Shown here: positions 1-7,241 of the stretch, in pieces
How positions within the stretch are numbered: the first letter of the stretch is position 1
How the letters are laid out: every line of letters starts with the position of its first letter
Assembly (NCBI GenBank): GCA_004554425.1
Contig: SFMI01000039.1
Coordinates: 1 to 14,377 of the forward strand
Direction: 5' to 3'
DNA from: Candidatus Saccharimonadota bacterium
GTDB taxonomy: Bacteria; Eremiobacterota; Xenobia; Xenobiales; Xenobiaceae
Length of the DNA stretch: 14,377 bases
The notes under the pieces: model-generated
The model's database searches: none
Told to the model about the DNA's origin: nothing
The model's input: the letters and a program-made list of their open reading frames with translations, nothing else
Position numbers and translations under genes: made by a program

Positions 1-1
1 G

Positions 2-169
2 CATATCAGGAATAAGCAATATAGACAATATACCGACAATTATTATAGAGCCTATTACAAAGGCTATTCGTTTCATAAATATAAATCCCATCAAGAAAAT
101 TGGACAACAAAATTGCGTTACCAAACTTGTTATTCCTGCCCAATTTGCGTAAACGCCACACCTCTCCAT
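2..169 (-). CDS. Partial hydrophobic reading frame at left edge, possible membrane transporter fragment
   Basis: From an ATG at 169 a minus-strand frame runs without a stop off the left edge (56 codons seen). Its product is very hydrophobic, with an amphipathic start (YANWAGITSLVTQF) followed by at least one membrane-spanning segment rich in Ile, Val and Gly. This looks like part of a polytopic transporter, perhaps of the MFS type, but no diagnostic motif is visible. The same frame meets a TGA at about 196-198, and no Shine-Dalgarno site precedes the ATG. It may therefore be a gene with a poor start, or a remnant whose 5' part is lost. A competing frame on the same strand (6-197, from TTG) is less protein-like. 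The call rests only on hydrophobicity and the open frame. Confidence 0.35.
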   Translation of the reverse strand, partial: MERCGVYANWAGITSLVTQFCCPIFLMGFIFMKRIAFVIGSIIIVGILSILLIPDM

Positions 170-425
170 TGTACGCAAATCTATTAAAATAGCTCAAAAT
201 GCATAAAGATCAACACAAAATATTATTATATATTTCACATTTAACTACATTTAGTAGAGGATATTTATAGCTGATACAATAGGTGGGAGTTGATTCTTTG
301 GTTTTAAATTGATAGAGTTGAAACGCGTGCTCACGGGAAAATGCGCGACAATTATTTATAAACGTATTCTTCTTCTGTGTGTAGAGCCTTACTTTGTATA
401 GAAAGTTTGAGCCATCTTAATATAT
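170..425. other. AT-rich intergenic region upstream of the DMT transporter
   Basis: These 256 bases are markedly richer in A and T than the flanking genes and hold no convincing gene. One loose promoter match to the + strand gene is TTGATT (290-295), a 17-base spacer and TAGAGT (313-318), four of six matches in each box. It would leave a leader of about 100 bases. No strong hairpin or repeat was seen. Confidence 0.4.
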
Positions 426-1370
426 ATGTTCTCTCGTTATAAGCAGGTTTTGTTTTCTTTACTGCTCCTAGCTACAGCAGCTGTCTGGGGAGCTTCATTC
501 ATGGTTATGAAGGACGTCCAAGAGACAGTCCCCATGAACTATATTTTAGCCATTCGTTTTGGCGTAGCTGCTGTCGGACTTGCTTATTTTCTTTATCAAG
601 GGCGAGACAAATTCGGTTGGGAACTGCTCAAACACGGTTTTCTTGTAGGCACCTTGCTCTACTTTGCCTATGCAGTTCAATCATACGGACTATTCTTTAC
701 TACTGTAAGTAAAAATGCTGTATATTGTGGCCTTAACGTAGTAGTTGTACCCTTCTTAGCCTGGCTATTATATCGTGAACGAATTGCCATGCCAGTATAC
801 GCAGCAGCTATTCTGGTTTTTATGGGTGTCTATTGTATTGCCGGCCCAATTTCCGTGAGCAGCTTTAATTATGGAGATTTGCTTTCCCTATCCAGCGCAG
901 TTTTATTTGCCGCCCACATTATCGCCGTCTCCAGGTGTTCCAAAACTTCCGAGTTGTTGCCTTTAAGTTGCTTGCAATTTCTTTTCGCCTCTATGTGGGG
1001 CTGGCTATTTGCTATGTTTGGCAAACCCTTCCCTGCCGAACTCACTTGGTCGGAATGGGGAGGCCTGGCTTGGTTAGCTATTATGGCCACTCTAGTAGCT
1101 ATTACCATGATGAATATAGGTATTAAGTATATAAATCCTACGGTAACAGCGGTTATTTTTGCCACAGAATCGCCCTTTGCTTGCATGTGCGGCGTTTTCT
1201 TCCAAAATGATCCTATGACCAAACGCATAGCCTTAGGCATTGCTTTAGTTTTTGTGGCTTTGGTATCTTCTCAATTAGGCGGCACATCTTCCGAAAGCGT
1301 TGCTGAGTCTAACTCTTCTAACGACGGTAAACAACAACTGCCATCAGGTACTTCACAAGATCCAAATTAA
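426..1370 (+). CDS. DMT-superfamily (EamA) transporter
   Basis: A 314-residue inner-membrane protein of the drug/metabolite transporter superfamily, which usually exports amino acids, metabolites or drugs; the substrate cannot be told here. It shows about ten hydrophobic segments arranged as two EamA repeats. Repeat 1 opens with the family-typical AAVWGASFMVMK near residues 17-28, and repeat 2 starts near residue 148. Length fits the family (about 280-310) plus a hydrophilic Ser/Asn-rich tail from about residue 283, presumably cytoplasmic. The ATG at 426 has no recognisable Shine-Dalgarno site; it is kept because the first membrane segment begins a few residues later and no better start lies upstream. 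The gene is monocistronic, with 306 bases before the next gene. Confidence 0.88.
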   Translation: MFSRYKQVLFSLLLLATAAVWGASFMVMKDVQETVPMNYILAIRFGVAAVGLAYFLYQGRDKFGWELLKHGFLVGTLLYFAYAVQSYGLFFTTVSKNAVYCGLNVVVVPFLAWLLYRERIAMPVYAAAILVFMGVYCIAGPISVSSFNYGDLLSLSSAVLFAAHIIAVSRCSKTSELLPLSCLQFLFASMWGWLFAMFGKPFPAELTWSEWGGLAWLAIMATLVAITMMNIGIKYINPTVTAVIFATESPFACMCGVFFQNDPMTKRIALGIALVFVALVSSQLGGTSSESVAESNSSNDGKQQLPSGTSQDPN

Positions 1371-1406
1371 GCTCTTAGAAAAAAAGACATAAAAAGAATC
1401 TGTTCT

Positions 1407-1434
1407 GTCTCCGGTTCAAATAATTGAATGAGAC
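1407..1434 (+). repeat. Two-step hairpin after the DMT gene
   Basis: GTCTC (1407-1411) pairs with GAGAC (1430-1434), and inside it TTCAA (1415-1419) pairs with TTGAA (1424-1428) around a short loop. An asymmetric bulge separates the two five-pair helices. No run of T follows in the + direction, so it is not a canonical intrinsic terminator. It lies 37 bases after the transporter stop codon and could protect that mRNA's 3' end or belong to the downstream leader. Confidence 0.45.
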
Positions 1435-1483
1435 AAGCTTTAACGTGTTTGAGATGATCGTCAGCCCAAAATTCAGCCTTTGG

Positions 1484-1545
1484 CAGGGTTTAAGGCCTCT
1501 TTTAGCTAAGCAACCGGAGGTGTGTTCCGGTTCGCCTTAAACTGC
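1484..1545 (+). ncRNA. Nested stem structure, candidate structured leader or small RNA
   Basis: Outer arms GTTTAAGGC (1488-1496) and GCCTTAAAC (1534-1542) are perfectly complementary over nine bases. The stem can be extended by GCA/TGC (1484-1486 approximately and 1543-1545) across a small bulge. An inner perfect seven-pair hairpin, AACCGGA (1512-1518) with TCCGGTT (1526-1532), encloses a seven-base loop. Between the 5' arms lies a 15-base segment containing the self-complementary TTAGCTAA. I do not recognise a known riboswitch; in particular it does not match the THF, glycine or preQ1 consensus as I know them. It lies about 130 bases before the start of the downstream operon. Confidence 0.5.
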
Positions 1546-1676
1546 GATCTGGACATATTCTTTTCTAGAAGCGTTGGAAATACAAAAGAGGTTCCGTTCC
1601 TTAAATAGAGAGCATAAAGAAAAGGTCTGCGGCCCGTCTCCAGCGCACTTTCCCTAGCTCAAAAGGAGAGGCCGTC

Positions 1677-2906
1677 ATGGCAAAAATTTTAGTATATTCA
1701 GAAGCCAGCCGCAGTCAGATTTACCCTCTCGTTCCCACACTACTTAAGCTGACTGAAAACGGCCATAAAGTAATTGTCAAAACCGGGCGCCATTGCGTAG
1801 AGACCTTGCGCAGAGCCGGTCTAGAAGCTTCTCCTATCTCTGATTATGTGGAATTTTTTCGACTCGATGATTGGCAATGTGATAATTATGAACAATCTCT
1901 AAGCAAACTCATCGAATATTTAATTCGCCGTTCTCGTTTTGATTTTAACGATTTTGCCGCAGCCTTACGCTACGATAGTCCAGACTTGATAATTGTAAAT
2001 GCCAGCTGCCTGGGAGCGGCAGCCGGAGCCATGGCGTCGAAATTGCCAATGGTCAGTTGGAGTGCCGACTTAATGCCCTTCCCTGCTCAAGGCATTCCCT
2101 TATTCGGCCCCGGGCTCCCCTATTCACAAGGCGCTTTCGGAGCTATAAAAAACTGGGCTCGCTCCGGCTCGATCCAAAAATGCTTCGAATGTGAAATAGA
2201 TTCTTTTAATGACTTTCTTTTGAAGCTGGGCCTTCTTCCCTTGCGAGACATGCAAGCCTGGTGCTCGCAATTACCCAACTTCCTTTACTTTACTTCGGAA
2301 CCTTTTGAATATCCGCGCCCCTGGCCGAGTAATGTCAATTTGGTAGGCCCTTGTCATTGGGAGCCGTCTATAGACTCAGAAGTACCAATAGCTAACGACT
2401 CACGCCAGCTTATTTTAGTAAGTTTGGGTTGCTCATACCAAGACAATGGCTATTTACTAAAACAAACTATAGTGGCTATGCCTTCCAACAGCTATCAAGT
2501 AGTAGCAACTACTTGCAGCGTTCCTTTGGACGAATTTAAAAATATGGACGAAGCCATTATCACCCGCTTTGCTTCTCACAACAAAATCTTGCAAAGAGCT
2601 TCCTGTGCTGTTTGCTGCGGAGGCTTAGGTTTTGTACAAAAAGCTTTAGCTCACGGAGTACCTGTTTGTGTAGTTCCTCAGGTGCGTTCTCAATTAGAAG
2701 TGGCTCAGCGCGTTTTGAATTCCAACGTCGGCACCACTCTTGACGCCAAGAAAATTACTCCCAGTTCCTTAAACTCTGCTATTCGCAAGGCTATAGACAA
2801 ACGTCGCAAAGTCCAGGAAATGGCTGATATTTTCAGCGATGCCGAAACAACCAGCAAGTGTGTACACGTTATCGAAAATATTTTGGCGCAAAGTCAAAAT
2901 ATTTAG
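1677..2906 (+). CDS. Divergent GT1/UGT-like glycosyltransferase
   Basis: A 409-residue soluble protein with the GT-B layout of the UDP-glucosyl/macrolide glycosyltransferase (GT1) family. The N-terminal acceptor half starts with a Rossmann strand and the family-like pattern MAKILVYSEAS...YPLVPTLLKLTENGHKV. The C-terminal donor half begins near residue 243 (RQLILVSLGCS). The donor-site region is at residues 305-345 (KILQRASCAVCCGGLGF...ALAHGVPVCVVPQ). The HGG His of most GT1 enzymes is Cys (C314), and the Asp/Glu before the conserved Gln is Ser (S338-Q339). Donor specificity may therefore be unusual, or activity reduced. Cysteine is unusually frequent. A strong SD (AAAAGGAGAG) precedes the ATG. 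The stop is 32 bases before fchA, so co-transcription is likely although no metabolic link is obvious. Confidence 0.75.
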   Translation: MAKILVYSEASRSQIYPLVPTLLKLTENGHKVIVKTGRHCVETLRRAGLEASPISDYVEFFRLDDWQCDNYEQSLSKLIEYLIRRSRFDFNDFAAALRYDSPDLIIVNASCLGAAAGAMASKLPMVSWSADLMPFPAQGIPLFGPGLPYSQGAFGAIKNWARSGSIQKCFECEIDSFNDFLLKLGLLPLRDMQAWCSQLPNFLYFTSEPFEYPRPWPSNVNLVGPCHWEPSIDSEVPIANDSRQLILVSLGCSYQDNGYLLKQTIVAMPSNSYQVVATTCSVPLDEFKNMDEAIITRFASHNKILQRASCAVCCGGLGFVQKALAHGVPVCVVPQVRSQLEVAQRVLNSNVGTTLDAKKITPSSLNSAIRKAIDKRRKVQEMADIFSDAETTSKCVHVIENILAQSQNI

Positions 2907-2938
2907 TTTTTAGATATAAAAAGAGAATTAACAACCTA

Positions 2939-3571
2939 ATGGACTTTAAAAACACTAATTGCCAAGATTTTTTGGATATGTTAGCTTCCAAAGCTCCTGT
3001 ACCCGGAGGCGGAGGGGCCTGCGCTCTAGTAGGAGCGTTGGGGACAGCTTTAGGCCACATGACAGGAGCTTTGACTGAAGGTAAAAAGAAATATGCCGAG
3101 TTTGAGCCAGAACTCAAGTTGTTACAAATTGAATTGCAAAAGTTGCAGCAAGAGCTAGTCGACTTGATAGAAAAAGATGCTCAAGCTTTCGAGCCTCTGG
3201 CAGCAGCCTATCGACTTCCTAAAGATACTGAAGAAGAAAAATTGCAAAAAGAAGCAGTTATGGAAGAAGTGCTCTACTCAGCCAGTTTAGTTCCTTTGCG
3301 TATTATGGAAAAGTGCAGTCGTGCCGTAGAAATATTGGAAATCATGGCTATTAAGGGCTCACGTTTAGCTATAAGCGATGCCGCTTCTGGAGCTTCTTTT
3401 TGTAGGGCAGCTTTGGAAGCAGCCGCTTTAAATGTTTTTATAAATACTAAAGCTATGACAAATAGGATAAATGCTCAAGAATTAAATAAACAAGCTGACG
3501 TTATCCTGAATGAATATTTGCCTCGAGCTGAAGCTGTTTACAGTCAGATAGCCAAGCAACTGAGAAGTTAA
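2939..3571 (+). CDS. fchA: FchA-type cyclodeaminase/methenyl-THF cyclohydrolase
   Basis: A 210-residue member of the formiminotransferase-cyclodeaminase C-terminal (FTCD_C/FchA) family. In Clostridia such stand-alone proteins hydrolyse 5,10-methenyl-THF to 10-formyl-THF; homologues also deaminate formimino-THF. The diagnostic start is present: FLDMLASKAPVPGGGG at residues 11-26, then ALVGALGTALGHM and GKKKYAE. Long amphipathic helices follow, as expected for this all-helical dimer, with no TM segments or signal peptide. The length is typical. The ATG at 2939 is chosen because it places the conserved motif at the usual distance from the N-terminus. An in-frame ATG at 2858 would add 27 atypical residues overlapping the previous gene. 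folD starts 13 bases downstream, so the two C1-folate enzymes are almost certainly co-expressed. Confidence 0.88.
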   Translation: MDFKNTNCQDFLDMLASKAPVPGGGGACALVGALGTALGHMTGALTEGKKKYAEFEPELKLLQIELQKLQQELVDLIEKDAQAFEPLAAAYRLPKDTEEEKLQKEAVMEEVLYSASLVPLRIMEKCSRAVEILEIMAIKGSRLAISDAASGASFCRAALEAAALNVFINTKAMTNRINAQELNKQADVILNEYLPRAEAVYSQIAKQLRS

Positions 3572-3584
3572 GCGAGGTTCTTTT

Positions 3585-4445
3585 GTGCCTTTAATTTTAG
3601 ACGGAAAAGTTATTACCCGAGAAATAGCCGAACATTTAAATATAGGAGCTCAACAGCTAAAAAATAATGGCATAGAGCCTATGTTGGTAACTGTGCGCTT
3701 AGGCGAACGTGAAGATGATATTGCCTATGAGAGAGCAGCTTCCAAGCGCTGCCTTTCCGTTGGTATAAAAGTGCGCAACATCGTGCTATCGGCAACCACC
3801 AAACAAGAAGATTTACTTGAGCAAATACGCATTCTCAATGATGATCCTAAAGTACATGGCGTCCTCATTTTTATGCCTTTGCCTTCACATATAGACAGAA
3901 ATGCGATCTGCAGCGCCTTAGATCCGCGTAAAGATACCGATGGAATTACGCCAACTTCCCAAGTAGGAGTTTATACAGGTCAACCCCAAATGGGCTTTCC
4001 TCCTTGCACAGCTCAAGCTTGCATGGAAATTATTAAATACTACGGCTTCAATATCAAAGGAAAAAATGCTGTAGTACTGGGAAGGAGCCAAATTGTAGGC
4101 AAACCGGCAGCTATGTTGCTTCTGGAAGAAAATGCCACTGTGACTATCTGTCACAGCCACAGCCAAGAAGCCTTCGCTTTGTCCCAAAAAGCCGACTTGC
4201 TGGTTACGGCTGTGGGTAAACCTAACTTAGTGGACAAAAAATACTTACATCCAGGACAAATCGTTATAGACGTAGGTACAAGCGTAGATGCACAAGGCAA
4301 ACTTTGTGGCGATGTTTGTTGGAAAGACGCCCAAGTTGTGCAAGCTGTTACACCTGTTCCCGGCGGCGTAGGTGCCGTTACCAATGTTATTTTGGCTAAA
4401 CATGTTATCCAAGCCGCTCAAGCAACTTTACGGCAAACAAAATGA
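3585..4445 (+). CDS. folD: FolD methylene-THF dehydrogenase, cyclohydrolase residues missing
   Basis: A 286-residue FolD family protein with the usual two domains: a THF-binding N-terminal half and a Rossmann cofactor half with GRSQIVGKP (166-174) and VTPVPGGVGAVT (255-266). It interconverts methylene- and methenyl-THF with NAD(P). Aligning by eye to E. coli (Y50, K54, Q98, D121) gives Y48, A52, F96 and D119. The Tyr and Asp remain, but the catalytic Lys and its partner Gln are replaced. Lys is known to be essential for cyclohydrolase, not dehydrogenase, activity. The neighbouring FchA can supply the missing step. Clostridial-type FolD proteins with similar motifs (YERGAxKRC, FRPLP) exist as far as I recall. 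The GTG start at 3585 has GCGAGG about eight bases upstream. Confidence 0.92.
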   Translation: MPLILDGKVITREIAEHLNIGAQQLKNNGIEPMLVTVRLGEREDDIAYERAASKRCLSVGIKVRNIVLSATTKQEDLLEQIRILNDDPKVHGVLIFMPLPSHIDRNAICSALDPRKDTDGITPTSQVGVYTGQPQMGFPPCTAQACMEIIKYYGFNIKGKNAVVLGRSQIVGKPAAMLLLEENATVTICHSHSQEAFALSQKADLLVTAVGKPNLVDKKYLHPGQIVIDVGTSVDAQGKLCGDVCWKDAQVVQAVTPVPGGVGAVTNVILAKHVIQAAQATLRQTK

Positions 4446-4541
4446 AGCCCTAAATAGTGCGGAAAAATCGCATAATACCTAGCGGCGGCGAACACACTTT
4501 TTTCCACAAGCAGCTGGGCAGTTACTTATGTCAAGTGCCAA
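4446..4541. other. Convergent intergenic region, no clear terminator
   Basis: These 96 bases separate the 3' ends of folD (+) and the AIM24-family gene (-). On the minus strand GGCA with CTT can pair with AAG and TGCC just after the AIM24 stop, but the stem is short and bulged and lacks a T tract. A T-rich run (CACACTTTTTT) lies near 4493-4503 on the + strand without a strong preceding stem. Any termination here is weakly encoded. Confidence 0.35.
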
Positions 4542-5450
4542 CTACTTCATTTTAGGATACATATATTCTTCGTCGCCATGAATAGCTACAAAGCCGCCGC
4601 CAGTAAACGTAATTTGCATAATATCGGCTACGCCGCGGTTCATCAAATTCATGCGACTGACATCAACTTGCACTTTTAACTCGGCTCTACCACTCCAAGC
4701 TAAAGCTTTTATAGGCGAGCAAGTGAGCGGCTCGTTGTCATTGCAAGGCAAAGCAACTGGCCAGCCACAAGAGCAAAAAGCTACCCAGCCGTGCCCTTCC
4801 AAGCGCAAAGAATACATACCGCCTACAGCTAGACCAGCTGCATTGCCAATCATTTGCACTTTATGTTCCAAACTATCCTCAAAAGCTAGAACAGCCGTTC
4901 CTTGCAAATTGATGACTTCGTTATCTAAGTAAACAAAAAAGATCCTATGGGTACCATTGGCCAAATAGATTCTGCCTCTGCCTTGGGCCACACCAAAAAC
5001 CGAAGTTTCACCAGTAAAAGCTTTGTATAAAAATAAGCTTAAACTCTCATTTAGTAACTCTGGATCTCTAGCAAATTTTATTTGCCCTCGATGAGCAGCA
5101 ATCGCAATTGGACGCAACCAAATCAAGCCGTCCACCTCAGCTTGCATCATCGATTCGTTGAGAAGGCGAAAAGGGCAAGCTGATACTGGGCGCCTGGCTC
5201 TTTCGCGGGCCAATTCTGCCAAATAAGGATTGTGAAGAGTACTTCCTTCCTGGACGGAATTTTTTTCAACTTCAAGCTTATCCTCCGCCGTTGCACTCAA
5301 TCGAGAATCGTTTTCTCCGGCTAGAAGTTGCAATTCGGAAATAAGTACCGAAGTGCTCTTTACATGAGTGCAAGCAAAAAAACTGCGCACACTCTCAAAT
5401 AGATACTCCGTCGGAGCAAAAGGCGATGGATAAGCTTGACAATCATTCAT
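4542..5450 (-). CDS. AIM24-family (DUF124/TIGR00266-like) protein
   Basis: A 302-residue protein whose C-terminal two-thirds (about 100-292) match the beta-barrel AIM24 family. The features are a long series of Gly-rich strands, GGMYSLRLEGHGWVAFCSCG at 210-229, PLTCSPIKALAWSG at 241-254 and the closing FTGGGFVAIHGDE at 282-294. This last is the equivalent of the family's fsGxGfVlvq motif. Bacterial members have no firmly established biochemical role; the yeast relative is mitochondrial. The N-terminal 90 residues are hydrophilic, not recognised, and may be lineage-specific. No signal peptide or TM segment is present. It begins 5 bases after the prfC stop without an obvious SD of its own, suggesting translational coupling. 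Confidence 0.75.
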   Translation of the reverse strand: MNDCQAYPSPFAPTEYLFESVRSFFACTHVKSTSVLISELQLLAGENDSRLSATAEDKLEVEKNSVQEGSTLHNPYLAELARERARRPVSACPFRLLNESMMQAEVDGLIWLRPIAIAAHRGQIKFARDPELLNESLSLFLYKAFTGETSVFGVAQGRGRIYLANGTHRIFFVYLDNEVINLQGTAVLAFEDSLEHKVQMIGNAAGLAVGGMYSLRLEGHGWVAFCSCGWPVALPCNDNEPLTCSPIKALAWSGRAELKVQVDVSRMNLMNRGVADIMQITFTGGGFVAIHGDEEYMYPKMK

Positions 5451-5455
5451 GGCAA

Positions 5456-7110
5456 TTAGCGAGGACTCACAGACAAAAATTGCAATTTGGGATTTCTCTC
5501 CGCTGTATAGTCAAAATCCCATTCAGAAGGGAAAAGGCAGACCAAACGGTCGTTGCCATCGGCCACTTTTAAAGCCAAGCGCGAAGGCTCAAAAGTTTCC
5601 AAATCTTCCGGAGTACCAACAACCCATCTAGCCAAACGGAAAGACATAGGTTCAAACCTAGCTTCCACACCGTAGTCTGTTTTCAAGCGATGGGCTACTA
5701 CTTCAAATTGCAACTGACCCACGGCTCCCATAATTGGCATACGGGTACTCTCTTCCGGCGGCCAGAAAATTTGAATAGCTCCCTCACGTTGCAACAAGTC
5801 CAAAGCTTTATTAAATTGCTTACGTCGAGACGGATCGTCGACAATCACACGGCAGAAGTGTTCGGGCGGGAATAAAGGAATAGGATCATAATGTACATCC
5901 TCTCCCTCAACTAACGTGTCTCCCAAGACAAGTTCGCCAGAGTTTACCAAACCAACAACATCTCCGGGGAAAGCTTCGTCCACAGTTTCACGCTCTTGAG
6001 CGAATAAGCGCTGCGGGTAAGTTAAACGAATCACTTCACCAGTACGAGCACAATGTACTTTCATGCCACGTTCGAAGCGTCCAGTACAAATACGCAAGAA
6101 AGCCACACGGTCACGATGGCGAGGGTTCATATCCGCTTGAATTTTAAATACAAAACCGGAAAAAGATGGCGTTTCCGGAGGAATAAGTCCTTTGTCGCTG
6201 TTGCGCGCCGGCGGAGAGGGAACCATATTAATAAATTGATCTAAGAAAAGTTGCACGCCAAAGTTGGTTAAAGCACTGCCAAAGAAGACTGGCGTAATTT
6301 CACCGCGATAGAAAGCTTCTTTATCAAATTCCTCACCAGCCAATTGTAAAAGCTCTATCTCTTCACTGAAATTTTGGAAAATATCGGAAGGTACTAAAGA
6401 AGCGACTTCTTCAGAATGGGGATCAACTACTTTTACTTCAGCTTTACGAGCACCATGATCGCGTCTTTCAAAAAGATGTAAACGACCAGTAGAAGGCTCA
6501 AATACGCCTTTGAAGTGTTCACCACTACCTAAAGGCCAGTTCATAGGCACAGTGTGCACATTGAGCACTCGCTCAATTTCGCCAGTAAGCTCCAAAGGAT
6601 CCAAACTTGGGCGGTCGAGCTTATTGATAAAAGTGACCATAGGAATATGGCGGCGTTTACATACTTCAAAAAGCTTGAGAGTTTGCGCCTCAATACCTTT
6701 TGCAGCATCGAGAACCATAATGACGCTATCCACAGCCAAAAGAGTACGATAGGTATCTTCACTGAAATCTTGGTGGCCGGGAGTATCCAATAAGTTGAGT
6801 AAACAGCCGTTATATTCGAAGCTCAAGACTGTAGAGCTAACGGAAATACCACGCTGTTTTTCAATTTCCATAAAATCGGAGGCGGCACTAGTTTGAGAGC
6901 GACGAGCTCTAACTACACCAGCCAAATTGACGGCACCTCCGTAAAGGAGCAATTTTTCTGTAAGAGTAGTCTTACCGGCGTCAGGGTGAGAAATAATAGA
7001 AAAGTTCGTCTTCTGCGAATTTCTTTTTCTATGCGCTCATCGACGGCAATTGCAGGAGTTGCAGCAACTTGCTCTTTGTCAACTTCGGCATTTATCTGTG
7101 TATTATCCAT
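5456..7110 (-). CDS. prfC: Peptide chain release factor 3, interrupted by a -1 frameshift
   Basis: RF3 is the translational GTPase that recycles RF1/RF2 after termination. The ATG at 7110 has GAGG seven to eight bases upstream and encodes 37 residues ending in EKEIRRRRTF. The reading frame is then lost at a run of four A (7000-7003, + strand). One base off, the protein continues without interruption: SIISHPDAGKTT (G1 P-loop), DTPGH (G3), NKLD (G4), and the RF3 domains II and III to the TAA at 5456. Reconstructed length is 551 residues (E. coli RF3 has 529). In the original frame the product would be only 65 residues. From the intact part alone, a TTG at 6952 would give 498 residues lacking the P-loop. 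A homopolymer sequencing error is most likely; a real mutation or recoding is possible. Confidence 0.9.
7000..7003 (-). other. prfC: Frameshift site in prfC (four-base homopolymer)
   Basis: The mRNA reads ACU UUU CUA here, while RF3 homology needs UUU UCU AUU, so one U appears to be missing from the run. Equivalently, a tRNA-Phe on UUU could slip back one base and re-pair perfectly with UUU, giving R-T-F-S-I-I-S-H-P. No strong downstream stem or pseudoknot is evident by eye, and the zero-frame stop is about 28 codons away (6913-6915). Confidence 0.85.
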
Positions 7111-7241
7111 ATTTTCCTCATTTTAGCAGCGCCTCAAAGCGCTTCAGTTTATGTGTTGGTAATTTTTTATAAAGCCCCTAGCAACGAAGGAAGCCGCCCC
7201 CAGCTCTAAACTGACGACGGCTCCATATTAAGGCTTAAATT
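7111..7241 (-). other. prfC leader and spacer after the GspF-like gene
   Basis: A 131-base spacer between two minus-strand genes. Just after the upstream stop, AGCCG and CGGCT can pair across about 21 bases, but no T tract follows, so termination is unsure. Close to prfC, AGCGC (7139-7143 complement) and GCGCT (7128-7132 complement) form a perfect five-pair hairpin with a six-base loop. The hairpin lies shortly before the GAGG ribosome site. No convincing promoter boxes were found. Confidence 0.35.

Larger units (their letters stand above)
1371..1676 (+). other. 306-base non-coding region leading into the glycosyltransferase-fchA-folD operon
   Basis: No protein-coding frame is apparent on either strand. 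The region contains two inverted-repeat structures (1407-1434 and 1484-1545, listed separately). It ends with a strong Shine-Dalgarno site, AAAAGGAGAG at about 1660-1669, eight bases before the ATG at 1677. No promoter of good quality could be assigned. The size and structure suggest a long, folded 5' leader or a small RNA gene rather than a plain spacer. Confidence 0.5.

Noticed and set aside
869..1240. A 123-codon minus-strand frame opposite the DMT transporter
   Set aside because: It lies wholly within a clear membrane-transporter gene on the other strand and shows no family motif or ribosome site.
1580..1625. A preQ1-like motif (AGAGGTTC) before the glycosyltransferase gene
   Set aside because: The matching CCCTCT arm and the A-rich pseudoknot tail of preQ1-I are missing.
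2858..2938. An earlier in-frame ATG for fchA at 2858
   Set aside because: It would add 27 basic residues overlapping the glycosyltransferase gene, unlike the conserved FchA N-terminus reached from 2939.
4500..4541. TTGACA on the minus strand as a -35 box
   Set aside because: It lies after the end of the AIM24 gene in a convergent region, and no -10 box or gene follows at the right distance.
6913..7110. A separate 65-residue protein encoded by the prfC start frame
   Set aside because: Its first 37 residues are the RF3 N-terminus and the rest is out-of-frame prfC sequence, so it is a product of the frameshift and not an independent gene.
6510..7126. Several 60-80-codon + strand frames opposite the start of prfC
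   Set aside because: They are antisense to strongly conserved RF3 sequence and have no motif of their own.
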